DNA of 64,000 bases from Arthrobacter antibioticus (GCF_030063205.1 NZ_JASISQ010000003.1:186001-250000); one strand, 5' to 3'; numbered from the stretch's first letter, positions 47,061-55,797 are shown. Numbers and translations: made by a program. Notes: generated by a model not told the origin, from the sequence alone.

Positions 47061-48269
47061 TTAGACGGGCGGCTGGGGCACAGCTTCTGAAGCCGCTACC
47101 TCTTCAGCGGATGGGACGCCCGGAGCATCACCGGGCGGCACTATGTGTGGCAACCCATAAATATCCGGCAGTTCGGGATCGCTCTCCCAGCCCCGTTGTG
47201 CGATGTAGCGGATGAAAGAATTCGCCACTGCCAAGATCGGAACAGCGAACAACGCACCAAGAATACCTGCCACTCCTGAGCCTGCGGCCACAGCCAAGAT
47301 CACGGCAACAGGGTGCAAGGACACTGCCCTGCCCATCACAAAGGGCTGCAGCACGTGGCTTTCCAGCTGCTGTACCAACAGCACAATGCCCAGCATGATC
47401 AGTGCATTGACCCAGCCATTGGCAACCAGTGCCAGAAGGACAGCGACGGCGCCCGTCACGAGTGCGCCCACCACGGGGATGAAGGAACCAACAAAGACTA
47501 GAACGCCCAGTGGCAGGGCTAGCGGCACCTGAATGATCGCCGCACCTGCGCCGATGCCAATGGCGTCAACGGCGGCAACAAGTACCTGCACCCGCGCGTA
47601 ATTACCTAGTGATAACCAGCCGCGGCGTCCGGCACCATCCACGGCAGGCCTAGCCCGGCGCGGGAAGAACTTGACCACGAACGCCCAGATGTCCTGGCCC
47701 TCTAGAAGAAAGAACAGCAAAATGAACAACGTCAACAGCAACCCCACCGCGAAGTGGGTCACTCCCGTTCCCACACCCAAAGCACCGGAGACAAGGACGC
47801 TGCTATTGTCCTGGATCGCTGCGAGCGCCTCGTTGAGGTACTTGGTCACCTGGTCGTTGCTGATACCCAAAGGACCGGTCTTGAGCCACTCCTGGATTTG
47901 GATCAGCCCAGTAATGGCTTGCTGACTCAGATCGGAGAATCCAGCCACCATTTGCCGGCCCACAAGGAACAAGGAGCCCACCACTCCAACAATCAAACCC
48001 AGTTCAGCGACGGCAACACTGAGGCCTTGCGGCAAACCGACTTTCTTCAACGCTTTCACTACCGGGCGCAGTACTGAAGCAAGAATTGTTGCCAGCATTA
48101 GCGGTATGAGCAAGATGGTGATTTTACTCAGCAACCAGATCAGCATGGCGGAAACAACCAAAATAATTGCCACCCGCCACGACCATGCCCCGGCCACCCT
48201 CATTCCAAAGGGGACCCCGGATGTGTCCTTCTGCGAATAGCTCTGTGGTTCCTGCTGTACGGGCGTCAT
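47061..48269 (-). CDS. AI-2E-family transporter (PerM-like permease)
   Basis: 402 residues with about eight hydrophobic helices. The central and C-terminal motifs (PLALPLGVLVFVGSFIPVVGALVTGAVAVLLAL, QQLESHVLQPFVMGRAVSLHPVAVILAV) are typical of the AI-2E family, whose members export autoinducer-like molecules or act as antiporters. The acidic/Pro-rich C-terminal tail is cytoplasmic. It lies next to ilvA with about 130 bp between the two starts and stops, which contain nothing recognisable. Confidence 0.92.
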   Translation of the reverse strand: MTPVQQEPQSYSQKDTSGVPFGMRVAGAWSWRVAIILVVSAMLIWLLSKITILLIPLMLATILASVLRPVVKALKKVGLPQGLSVAVAELGLIVGVVGSLFLVGRQMVAGFSDLSQQAITGLIQIQEWLKTGPLGISNDQVTKYLNEALAAIQDNSSVLVSGALGVGTGVTHFAVGLLLTLFILLFFLLEGQDIWAFVVKFFPRRARPAVDGAGRRGWLSLGNYARVQVLVAAVDAIGIGAGAAIIQVPLALPLGVLVFVGSFIPVVGALVTGAVAVLLALVANGWVNALIMLGIVLLVQQLESHVLQPFVMGRAVSLHPVAVILAVAAGSGVAGILGALFAVPILAVANSFIRYIAQRGWESDPELPDIYGLPHIVPPGDAPGVPSAEEVAASEAVPQPPV

Positions 48270-48348
48270 AGACTAATGATTCCCTATTGGCGCAGAATAC
48301 GTTAAATGGCGTCCATCCCCGTCGCGGCGTCGTGAACCAATGACGTTC

Positions 48349-49284
48349 TCACAGGTCTGCTTCTATGCCCCAGTTCATGGTGAATGAATCCCCCGGTTCC
48401 AGCCATTTCAACCCGTCACCTGAATTAAAGGCATTGGCGGCTCCTGTCATGGGCTCCATGGCCACAGCAAGGGAACGGCCGGGAAATTCTGTGGTGATGA
48501 ACACGTGTACATAGCTGACGCTTGAGTCGTGCCACAAACTCACACTGCGCCCATCCGGGGCCGAGAGTGTGTGCCGGCCAACGCCGTCGTCCATGCACAA
48601 GTCGGTGAAGGCCGTGTCCATCAGCAACTCCGAGACAGCTCTGCTTTGACGCAAATCATGGTGTCCTGACACCTCCACGAAACCAGTTGGAATCATGCGG
48701 GCGTCAGCCCTTATATACGTGGCGGCGTTAATCTGGATGCTTAACTGCTCCTGCGGCACACTGCCGATGGTGAAGTACGGGTGCGCGCCCAAAACAAACG
48801 GAGCCCGCCGGGCGGAGTCGTTGATGAATCTCTGGCAGACACGCAGCGCTCCCTCGGCGTCAAGTTCGTAACTGACTTGGTGGCGGGCCAGAAACGGGTA
48901 GCCGTGCTGCGGGTGGATGACGGCCTCCAGCAGCACGTACGAGTCAGTGCTATCCAAAGCGTGATAACCGGTATTGCGCAACAAACCATGGATCGCATTG
49001 TGCAACGGGACTTCCGTGATGTCCAATTGTTGGTCCACCCCGTCCAGCTGCCACAGCCCACCATCAACCCGATTAGCGAACGGTGCCAGCGTGATTCCCG
49101 ACGCCCCAGGAGCAATGGAATCGAAGGCATAACTCTCTACTAGCGCCACTCCACCCCTGTCATAATGGCGAATACCAGCGGCCAAGGAGGTAACGATGGC
49201 GGTAGCGTCCCCGCGTCGCAAGGTGAACTGGGATCCAGTGGCTGCCCGCGTTCCCGGGGCTTCTTTGGGAGTGGTCATGAGCAT
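48349..49284 (-). CDS. galM: Aldose 1-epimerase family protein
   Basis: 311 residues; an ATG at 49278 is an equally good start. It interconverts sugar anomers, feeding alpha-galactose to GalK. Visible segments include APFANRVDGGLWQLDG, NAIHGLLRNTGYH with the catalytic His, VLGAHPYFTIG with the second His and the C-terminal FAVAMEPMTGAANAFNSGD-like region with the catalytic Glu. It is divergent from deoR-galT-galK, so a shared regulator is likely. The gene symbol rests on context. Confidence 0.88.
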   Translation of the reverse strand: MLMTTPKEAPGTRAATGSQFTLRRGDATAIVTSLAAGIRHYDRGGVALVESYAFDSIAPGASGITLAPFANRVDGGLWQLDGVDQQLDITEVPLHNAIHGLLRNTGYHALDSTDSYVLLEAVIHPQHGYPFLARHQVSYELDAEGALRVCQRFINDSARRAPFVLGAHPYFTIGSVPQEQLSIQINAATYIRADARMIPTGFVEVSGHHDLRQSRAVSELLMDTAFTDLCMDDGVGRHTLSAPDGRSVSLWHDSSVSYVHVFITTEFPGRSLAVAMEPMTGAANAFNSGDGLKWLEPGDSFTMNWGIEADL

Positions 49285-49341
49285 TAGGCTACAGCCAAAC
49301 GCTAGCTGGCAACACCGTCACATACGTTTCCAGGCTGCAAA

Positions 49342-49413
49342 AATATTGGCCTTAATGTAATATTTTGTTTGAAACTGTTTATTTTCTTCTCACTGACAGT
49401 TCACACTGACAGT
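49342..49413. promoter_or_regulatory. AT-rich control region between galM and the gal operon
   Basis: AATATT occurs at 49342-49347 and again at 49359-49364; GTTTGAAAC (49367-49375) is a near-palindrome. The 10-bp unit CACTGACAGT is repeated at 49391-49400 and 49404-49413, just before the ribosome site. These are candidate sites for the DeoR-type repressor; which one is used cannot be told. Confidence 0.5.
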
Positions 49414-49424
49414 AAGGGGTTCAC

Positions 49425-50240
49425 ATGCTCGCACCAGAGCGGCAGTCGCGCATCCTCAAGGAGCTCCAGCACCACGAGGCAGTACGCGTCGCTGATATAG
49501 CGGCTGCCATGAATGTCAGTGAAATGACTATCCGCCGTGACATTGAGGTTCTTGATCAAAGTGGCCTGGCTAGAAAAATCCATGGCGGGGCAATGCGCCT
49601 TGCGCGTTTAAGCGCCCTTGAACCTGGCTTTCTGCTCAACGTTGACAAACAGCTTGAGGGCAAACTGGCCATAGCCCAGACGGCCCTAACATTGGTTCAA
49701 CCCGGAATGACACTTGCCCTCACCGGAGGAACCACAACGTACCAGCTGGCAGTGCTCCTGGCAGCTGAGATTGAACGGCTCCGCAGCCTGACAGTTGTTA
49801 CAAATTCCCTAAAGATCACCGAGCTGCTGTACCTCCAGCAAGGCGGCTCTGATCTGAAAGTCATCGTCACAGGCGGAGAGCGCACACCCTCGGAAGCTCT
49901 GGTGGGTCCGGTGGCTCGCATGGCGCTAAAGAACCTAAATACTGATATTTGTTTCATGGGTGTCCATGGTTTGGACACCGAACGCGGGCTAACCAGCCCC
50001 AACTTGCTCGAAGCGGAGACAAACACGGCGTTCATCGAGGCCACCACACGCCTTGTTGTACTGGCGGACAACACCAAATTCCAGGTCCGTTCATTGGCCC
50101 AGATAGCACCGCTGGCGGCTGTAGACACCATCATTACCGATCACGCCCTCAGTCCAGCTGGCAAGGACCTGTTCGCCTCCCGAGTCCCGCACTTCATCAT
50201 GTCACCAGCTTCGCCCGAGAACACTAGGAAGAACTCATGA
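49425..50240 (+). CDS. DeoR/GlpR-family transcriptional regulator of the gal operon
   Basis: 271 residues. The N-terminal DeoR helix-turn-helix (MLAPERQSRILKELQHHEAVRVADIAAAMNVSEMTIRRDIEVLDQSGLARKIHGGAM) is followed by a sugar-phosphate sensor domain with ALTGGTTTYQLAVLL and DICFMGVHGLDTERGLTSPNLLEAETNTAFIE. It lies directly upstream of galT, overlapping it by four bases, so it probably represses its own operon and senses a galactose-derived phosphate. AGTAAGGGG precedes the ATG. Confidence 0.93.
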   Translation: MLAPERQSRILKELQHHEAVRVADIAAAMNVSEMTIRRDIEVLDQSGLARKIHGGAMRLARLSALEPGFLLNVDKQLEGKLAIAQTALTLVQPGMTLALTGGTTTYQLAVLLAAEIERLRSLTVVTNSLKITELLYLQQGGSDLKVIVTGGERTPSEALVGPVARMALKNLNTDICFMGVHGLDTERGLTSPNLLEAETNTAFIEATTRLVVLADNTKFQVRSLAQIAPLAAVDTIITDHALSPAGKDLFASRVPHFIMSPASPENTRKNS

Positions 50241-51355
50241 CTACTGCCACAACATCACTTTTGGCCGACGGCCGCGAGCTCATATATTTTGACGATGGCG
50301 CCGTGGCCAAACCCCACGTGGCCGTTGACACCCGTCGATTGGATCCGCGCTCGGAGGAGAACACCGGGGAGCTGCGCTTCGATGCACTCACTGGCGATTG
50401 GGTGGCCATTGCCGCACACCGGCAGACACGCACGTACCTGCCACCGGCTGATCAGTGCCCGCTGTGCCCCACCACCGGAGCGAATCTCTCAGAGATTCCC
50501 GATGAAGATTATGATGTGGCGGTTTTTGAGAACCGCTTTCCGTCGTTGGGCCCGGCGGTTGGTGCAGTACCAATCGATCCCGAATGGGGAACGCGGGGAC
50601 GTGCTTTTGGGCGTTGTGAGGTTGTTGCCTTCACCCCGGAACACTCCGGCTCCTTTGGCGAACTATCACCAGAACGCGCCCGCACTGTCATTGATGCATG
50701 GGCCCACCGGACACAGGCATTGAGTGCTTTGCCCGGTGTGAAACAGGTCTTTCCTTTTGAAAATCGTGGCCAGGATATTGGCGTCACGTTGCACCACCCG
50801 CACGGACAGATCTACGCATATTCTTACGTACCCCCACGCAGTGCGGTCATGGCTAATGCTGCCCGCAAATTCTATGATGACAGCGAGGGGAGATCCACCT
50901 TGCTCGGGGACATTCTCACCAAGGAATCCGAATCCGGTGAACGCATGATCGCCCAAGGAAAATACTTCAGCGCATACGTACCCTTTGCGGCACATATGCC
51001 CTTGGAGGTTCATCTGACCCCGCACCGCCACGTCCCGGATTTTGCGGCGTTGATTGACAACGAACGCGACGAGCTGGCCGTCATGTACCTGGATATCCTG
51101 CGGACTTTAGAGAACATGTACACCACACCCACCCCTTATATTGCAGCGTGGCATCAGGCGCCACTAGATGCTTTTCTGCGTCCATCCGGACGTTTTCACC
51201 TTGAGCTCACGTCCCCACGCCGGGCCGCAGACAAGCTGAAATTTCTAGCGGGTTCGGAAGCCGCCATGGGCGCATTCATCAATGACACCACCCCCGAGCA
51301 AAGCGCCGCCATGTTGCGCAACTCCTTCGCACAACTGAAAGCAGGCCTGGAATGA
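50237..51355 (+). CDS. galT: Galactose-1-phosphate uridylyltransferase
   Basis: 372 residues. It transfers UMP between glucose and galactose 1-phosphates in the Leloir pathway. The active-site HPHGQIYAYSYVP holds the catalytic histidine; the zinc Cys pair CPLCPTTG and the C-terminal HxHxE-like region VHLTPHRHVPDF support the call. Four-base overlaps link it to both the regulator and galK. Confidence 0.96.
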   Translation: MTTATTSLLADGRELIYFDDGAVAKPHVAVDTRRLDPRSEENTGELRFDALTGDWVAIAAHRQTRTYLPPADQCPLCPTTGANLSEIPDEDYDVAVFENRFPSLGPAVGAVPIDPEWGTRGRAFGRCEVVAFTPEHSGSFGELSPERARTVIDAWAHRTQALSALPGVKQVFPFENRGQDIGVTLHHPHGQIYAYSYVPPRSAVMANAARKFYDDSEGRSTLLGDILTKESESGERMIAQGKYFSAYVPFAAHMPLEVHLTPHRHVPDFAALIDNERDELAVMYLDILRTLENMYTTPTPYIAAWHQAPLDAFLRPSGRFHLELTSPRRAADKLKFLAGSEAAMGAFINDTTPEQSAAMLRNSFAQLKAGLE

Positions 51356-52521
51356 GCATCTCCACTGACGCAGCTCTTGCAGCGAGTGCTTTCCAGGACG
51401 TCTTTGGTGCGGCACCCAGCGGCGTCTGGTCAGCCCCGGGTCGGGTAAATTTGATCGGCGAGCACACGGACTACAACGAAGGTTTTGTGCTGCCCTTCGC
51501 GATTGATCGCGCTGCAGCCGTGGCTATTCGCCGCCGTGATGACAACGATCACCACACGGCCCGGCTGTGCTCAAGCTACGGGGATCAACAAATCGTCACA
51601 GTTGATCTTGCCGCACTCACACAGGAAACCATGTCCGGCTGGAGCGCCTATCCATTGGGTGTTGTGTGGGTCATGCGCCAGATGGGCATCGAGATTGGCG
51701 GCTTTGACCTGTACCTGCATTCCACCGTCCCCTCGGGTGCCGGGCTTTCTTCCTCCGCCGCTATTGAGTGTGCCGTTGCCACTGCTTTCAACGACCTGGA
51801 ATCGGCCGGGCTAACACTCAATGAACTGGTCCTTGTAGGCCAGCGCGCAGAGAACGAAGTGGTTGGTGCGCCCACGGGCATCCTTGACCAGTCCGCATCC
51901 TTGCTCTCCGCCAGCGGTCATGCCGTCTTTCTTGATTGCCGCACACAGGAATCAAAACTTGTACCTCTTGATTTGAGTACCGCCGGGCTGCTGATCCTGG
52001 TCATAGACACCAACGTCAGCCATGCCCACGCCACTGGCGGCTACTCCGACCGCCGGGCCTCCTGCGAACTCGGAGCTGAAGTGCTGGGGGTGCGCTCGCT
52101 GCGCGACGTTGCTGCAAGCGAGCTGCCAGAGACAGCGGGGCTGCTGGATGAAGAAACTTTCCGTCGAGTGCGCCACATCGTGACAGAGAACCAGCGCGTA
52201 CTTGACACGGTTGAAGCATTGGATCAGGGCGGACCAACCACCATTGGCGATCTCCTCACCGCCAGCCACCTCTCCATGCGCGATGATTTTGAGATCTCCT
52301 GTCCCGAACTGGATCTTGCGGTGGAGAGCGCACTGATGAACGGAGCACTGGGCGCCCGTATGACAGGAGGAGGCTTTGGCGGTTCTGCCATTGCCCTCAT
52401 CCAAATTAGCGAAGAAAACGCAGTGCGTGAGGCCGTGGTGAGTGCGTTTGCCAAGGCCGGATATACAGCTCCTGACATTTTTGCTGTCTCCCCCGCCGCA
52501 GGAGCCTGCAGAATCTTATAA
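51352..52521 (+). CDS. galK: Galactokinase
   Basis: 389 residues. It phosphorylates galactose with ATP. The family signature GRVNLIGEHTDYNEGFVLP, the GHMP ATP-binding PSGAGLSSSAAIE and the C-terminal MTGGGFGGSAIALI are complete. The ATG overlaps the galT stop (ATGA). A strong hairpin follows. Confidence 0.97.
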   Translation: MSISTDAALAASAFQDVFGAAPSGVWSAPGRVNLIGEHTDYNEGFVLPFAIDRAAAVAIRRRDDNDHHTARLCSSYGDQQIVTVDLAALTQETMSGWSAYPLGVVWVMRQMGIEIGGFDLYLHSTVPSGAGLSSSAAIECAVATAFNDLESAGLTLNELVLVGQRAENEVVGAPTGILDQSASLLSASGHAVFLDCRTQESKLVPLDLSTAGLLILVIDTNVSHAHATGGYSDRRASCELGAEVLGVRSLRDVAASELPETAGLLDEETFRRVRHIVTENQRVLDTVEALDQGGPTTIGDLLTASHLSMRDDFEISCPELDLAVESALMNGALGARMTGGGFGGSAIALIQISEENAVREAVVSAFAKAGYTAPDIFAVSPAAGACRIL

Positions 52522-52534
52522 CCACCGGAACGCA

Positions 52535-52571
52535 GAAGGCCGCATCCCATAAAACATGGGATGCGGCCTTC
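52535..52571. terminator. Bidirectional terminator between galK and the terC-like gene
   Basis: GAAGGCCGCATCCCA pairs perfectly with its complement (15 bp) around a seven-base loop, between convergent genes. Confidence 0.85.
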
Positions 52572-52586
52572 ACTGTAAACGGGGTC

Positions 52587-53771
52587 CTAGTTCAGGAACT
52601 CCCGATGCTGTTCATGCGCCTTGCTGATCTGCGCCAAGATTTCTTCGGAATCCTTGTGCTTGTCACGGAGTTTGGGCTCCATGGTTGCAATGGCGCCTTC
52701 TTCAACCATCAGCAGCTGGTAAACCCGTTCACGCTCGGTGAGATCTGCCGTGTATCCCAGCTCCAAATAGCTCTCTGCGTGGCGACGCGCGTTGTTTAGG
52801 ACAGTCTGAGCCTTGCCAGACTTGCTCACCAGGGAGCCAACGATCGTGATGGCCAGGACACCAAGGATGACAATCAGCGAAACGCTGGTGCTAATTTCAA
52901 TGACCGGAACGGCCTCGCCATCGTTAATAAAGGGCAAATTGTTCTCATGCAGTGCGTGTAGGACCAGCTTGACACCGATGAAGGCCAGGATGGTAGCCAG
53001 CCCGTAGGAAAGGTAGATCAGGCGGTCAAGCAGGCCGTCTAGGAGGAAGTACAGCTGACGTAGGCCCATGAGGGAGAACGCGGTTGCCGTGAAGACGATG
53101 TAGACGTTTTGAGTCAGACCGAAGATGGCCGGGATCGAATCCAGCGCGAAGAGCAGGTCGGTGCCACCAATGGCCACCATGACCAGCAGCATCGGGGTTA
53201 GGACCTTCTTGCCGTTAACAACTGTGAGAAGCTTGTCGCCGTCGTACTTATCAGAGGTCTTGAACAGACGCTTGGCCAACTTAATGATGAAGTTATCAGC
53301 ATCGTCGCCCTCGCTGTCCTCTTCCTTGAGCAAGTTCCCTGCTGTGATCAGCAAGATGATCCCGAAGATGTAGAACATCCAGGACCACGTGTTGATCAAC
53401 GCCGCACCCGCGAAAATGAAGCCGGTGCGTGCAATCAAGGCAAAGACGATGCCGAAGAGTAGAACCTTCTGCTGGTCCTCACGGGGAACCTTGAAACTGG
53501 ACATGATGACAAGGAAGACAAACAAGTTGTCAACGCTCAGTGCCTTTTCGGTGATGTACCCGGCGAAGTACTCCCCACCCATGGTGGGACCGCCGAAGAT
53601 GAAGACGGCCACACCAAAAACAAGGGCCAGGCCTACATAGATTGAGGACCAGATGGCTGCTTCACGCAGCGTGGGAATGTGCGCCTTGCGGATGTGGAAA
53701 AAGTAATCAAAGGCCAACAGGCCAAGAATGAGAACAATGGTAATGCCCCAGATCAGAGGGGATACGTTCAT
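52587..53771 (-). CDS. TerC/Alx-family integral membrane protein
   Basis: 394 residues with about nine hydrophobic helices. Conserved family segments include FEYFAGYITEKALSVDNLFVFLVIMSSFKVP with the characteristic Asp, FGIVFALIARTGFIFAGAALI and GGTDLLFALDSIPAIFGLTQN. TerC and Alx proteins are linked to tellurite resistance and manganese export. The C-terminal 60 residues are soluble and charged. Its leader carries two hairpins (separate entry). No strong ribosome site is evident before the ATG. Confidence 0.93.
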   Translation of the reverse strand: MNVSPLIWGITIVLILGLLAFDYFFHIRKAHIPTLREAAIWSSIYVGLALVFGVAVFIFGGPTMGGEYFAGYITEKALSVDNLFVFLVIMSSFKVPREDQQKVLLFGIVFALIARTGFIFAGAALINTWSWMFYIFGIILLITAGNLLKEEDSEGDDADNFIIKLAKRLFKTSDKYDGDKLLTVVNGKKVLTPMLLVMVAIGGTDLLFALDSIPAIFGLTQNVYIVFTATAFSLMGLRQLYFLLDGLLDRLIYLSYGLATILAFIGVKLVLHALHENNLPFINDGEAVPVIEISTSVSLIVILGVLAITIVGSLVSKSGKAQTVLNNARRHAESYLELGYTADLTERERVYQLLMVEEGAIATMEPKLRDKHKDSEEILAQISKAHEQHREFLN

Positions 53772-53788
53772 GAGCTGCTTTCGCTAGT

Positions 53789-53827
53789 CGCCTGCAACAG
53801 GCGTGTTTGATTTCGGTTGCCGAAATC
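53789..53827 (-). promoter_or_regulatory. Two-hairpin 5' leader of the terC-like gene
   Basis: Two compact stems lie between the BI-1 terminator and the ATG: GATTTCGG/CCGAAATC (8 bp, 53809-53816 with 53820-53827, three-base loop) and CGCCTG/CAGGCG (6 bp, 53789-53794 with 53798-53803, three-base loop). A TATAAC hexamer upstream (around 53830-53835) is a possible -10. The shape does not match the yybP-ykoY manganese riboswitch. Confidence 0.5.
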
Positions 53828-53852
53828 GGGGTTATATAACATCACTTATAAA

Positions 53853-53883
53853 ACAACGCCCGGTCTAAAAGGCCGGGCGTTGT
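53853..53883 (-). terminator. Rho-independent terminator of the BI-1-like gene
   Basis: ACAACGCCCGG pairs with CCGGGCGTTGT; on the minus strand it is followed by TTTTATAAG, giving a U tract. Confidence 0.85.
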
Positions 53884-53906
53884 CAACGCGGTACTTGAGA
53901 TGCTCT

Positions 53907-54752
53907 CTAGTCATTGCCCCGCAGGATGGCCAAGAGACGCAGGATTTCAACATAGAGCCATACCAACGTCACTGTCAGGCCGAAGGCGGCAGTCCATGAG
54001 TATTTAGTGGGTAGCCCGTTTTGGACGCCCTTTTCAATGGAAGTGAAATCGACGATCAGCGAAAACGCTGCCAGACCAATGGCGAACAGGCCCAGGATCA
54101 AACCGAAGGGAATATTAGTTCCGGGGATGTCCATGCTGCGAATACCCCAGGGACTGTTAGTAGCCCCAAAGATCATCAGGGCAAAGTTAATCAGTGAGAA
54201 CAGGGCGTAGCCGGAGAGGGCAATGATGAAGAAGCGGGTCATTTTTGGCGTGGCGCGCACCTTGGCGTTTCGGAACAACACCAGAGTTACTAAGAACACG
54301 CTAAGCGTGCCAAGTACGGCTTGGACAACAATGCCGGGGTAATTCGCTTCAAGCATCCCCGAGAGTCCACCCAGGAACATCCCCTCAAACAGTGCGTAGC
54401 CAAGAATCAGCGCTGGGGATGGTTGCTTCTTGAAGGCATTCACTAGACCCAGCACCAGGCCGACAATCATGCCCGGGAACATCAATACCGGAACAATCCA
54501 GCCAATGGCTGCACCAACCAGCACAAGGGTCAGTGTCATGACCGTCTTCATAATGACGTCGTCATAGGTCATGCGGCCGGTCTGTGCGGCGTTGGCAGAG
54601 GGCTTGCTGTACATCTCCTGAAGCTGCAGTGCTGACAACTGCTGCGCAGCAGCCAACGTGTCTGCTCCGCCGTTGACGTTGCGGCGCTGAGAAGAGGGCG
54701 TGTCCTTGAAGTTTTTGTTATTGGCAAAAACTGGATTACCACCAAGTGCCAT
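53907..54752 (-). CDS. Bax inhibitor-1/YccA-family membrane protein
   Basis: 281 residues from the ATG at 54752 (MALGGNPVFANNKNFKD), preceded by GGAGGC; a longer frame from 54803 is not supported. A Gln/Asn-rich N-terminal 60 residues is followed by seven hydrophobic helices and the family pattern DVIMKTVMTLTLVLVGAAIGW and GLFAIGLAAFSLIVDFTSIEKGVQ, with a final helix LTVTLVWLYVEILRLLAIL. Possible calcium-leak or stress function; actual role in actinobacteria unknown. Confidence 0.92.
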   Translation of the reverse strand: MALGGNPVFANNKNFKDTPSSQRRNVNGGADTLAAAQQLSALQLQEMYSKPSANAAQTGRMTYDDVIMKTVMTLTLVLVGAAIGWIVPVLMFPGMIVGLVLGLVNAFKKQPSPALILGYALFEGMFLGGLSGMLEANYPGIVVQAVLGTLSVFLVTLVLFRNAKVRATPKMTRFFIIALSGYALFSLINFALMIFGATNSPWGIRSMDIPGTNIPFGLILGLFAIGLAAFSLIVDFTSIEKGVQNGLPTKYSWTAAFGLTVTLVWLYVEILRLLAILRGND

Positions 54753-54947
54753 AATGCTGTTGCCTCCGAAATAGGGGGTAAGAATAATTGTTAAGTCTAT
54801 CAAGTTAGACGCTTGGGAGGGGTACTATATTCCCTTCCGGGCGAATTGGCAGCCCTTTCCCAGCAAAAGTTCACCCAATGTTCGCTTAGAGGCACAGAAA
54901 TACGTTTGCGCTCGCGATTTTGGGGGTTTCTCGGCGTCTCGCCGCTC

Positions 54948-55004
54948 CGAGTTGCCACTTGTGGCGTCCAAAGTAGTGTTTTGGACGCCATAAGTGGCAA
55001 CTCG
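54948..55004. repeat. 25-bp inverted repeat between the BI-1 gene and the tRNA
   Basis: Left arm 54948-54972 begins CGAGTTGCCACTTGTGGCGT; right arm 54980-55004 is its complement except for one G-U pair. Loop is seven bases. It lies downstream of the tRNA on the minus strand and has no clear U tract. The rest of 54753-55055 shows no gene. Confidence 0.93.
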
Positions 55005-55055
55005 CGGAAGCCGGCACGGCTATGGGATGCCCGGCGGTGGTGGTGCGTTACTTCT

Positions 55056-55131
55056 TGGTACCCCAGGTCGGACTCGAACCGACACTTTACAGATTTTAAG
55101 TCTGTTGCCTCTGCCATTGGGCTACTGGGGC
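55056..55131 (-). tRNA. tRNA with UAA anticodon (predicted Leu), short variable loop
   Basis: A 76-nt cloverleaf on the minus strand including an encoded CCA end. Acceptor stem GCCCCAG/CTGGGGT (seven pairs), anticodon stem ACAGA/TCTGT with loop CTTAAAA giving anticodon UAA, and T stem GTCGG/CCGAC with TTCGAGT are perfect. The D stem has three pairs. The anticodon reads UUA leucine codons, but the variable loop is only five bases (AAAGT), unlike the long arm usual in bacterial tRNA-Leu. Confidence 0.88.
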
Positions 55132-55197
55132 ATTGCTGCTGGATGAACCAGCGCTAACAACATTACGCGATGAGCGGCCTGTGCAGGAAACCGGGGC

Positions 55198-55698
55198 TCA
55201 CGTGAAAGTGAATGGCGCCGAATATTTGAAGTGTCCGTGGTGGCCTGGTACAAAAGCAGCAAGCTCCAAAGCCATGAAATATGATCCCCAGGAAGGGTCC
55301 GGGGAACTGATTCCCAGAGAGTCTGCCGGGACAAAACCGAAGCGTGGGAAGTAGTCGCTGCCACCCATCAGCACAATAGTATGTTCTTGCATCTCATTGG
55401 CTGCTGCGATGGTGGCCTCTACCAACGCAGACCCGATGCCTTGCTTCTGATAGCCCGGCAACACAGCTATTGGGCCCAAGCCCAGAGAAACCGACGTTCC
55501 GATCCACGCCCTAGTGGTGATCACATACCCAAGAATTTCTCCTCGCTGGGACTCGGCCACGAGAGAGAGCCCGGGTAGGTACTCCCGTGCAGCAAAAAGT
55601 CGGCGCAACAGGCGCGGCTCATCACCCTTGGGGAAGGCAGCTTCCACGAGGGCCAGGATTTCGGGCCTGTCCCCGGCATGCTCACAACGGATGATCAC
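55198..55698 (-). CDS. GNAT-family N-acetyltransferase (YhbS-like)
   Basis: 166 residues. The acetyl-CoA motif is LGLGPIAVLPGYQKQGIGSALVEATI, with the N-terminal MIIRCEHAGDRPEILALVEAAF and the later VLMGGSDYFPRFGFVPAD that is frequent in YhbS-type members. The substrate is unknown. It stands alone between the tRNA and NDH-2. Confidence 0.9.
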   Translation of the reverse strand: MIIRCEHAGDRPEILALVEAAFPKGDEPRLLRRLFAAREYLPGLSLVAESQRGEILGYVITTRAWIGTSVSLGLGPIAVLPGYQKQGIGSALVEATIAAANEMQEHTIVLMGGSDYFPRFGFVPADSLGISSPDPSWGSYFMALELAAFVPGHHGHFKYSAPFTFT

Positions 55699-55753
55699 CG
55701 CACCAGTCTAGTGCCTATGCTCGTGGACCAATCGGTGCACGAATAACAAGAAA

Positions 55754-55797
55754 GCGGCCCTCCCAAGAGCCGTGTTACAGACTGTAGGGAGGGCCGC
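55754..55797 (-). terminator. Terminator of the NDH-2 gene region
   Basis: GCGGCCCTCCC pairs with GGGAGGGCCGC (11 bp) around a 22-base loop; on the minus strand it is followed by TTTCTTGTT. It lies just past the NDH-2 stop. Confidence 0.8.

Noticed and set aside
53772-53870. yybP-ykoY manganese riboswitch before the terC-like gene
   Set aside because: The expected conserved loop sequences are absent; only two simple hairpins are seen.
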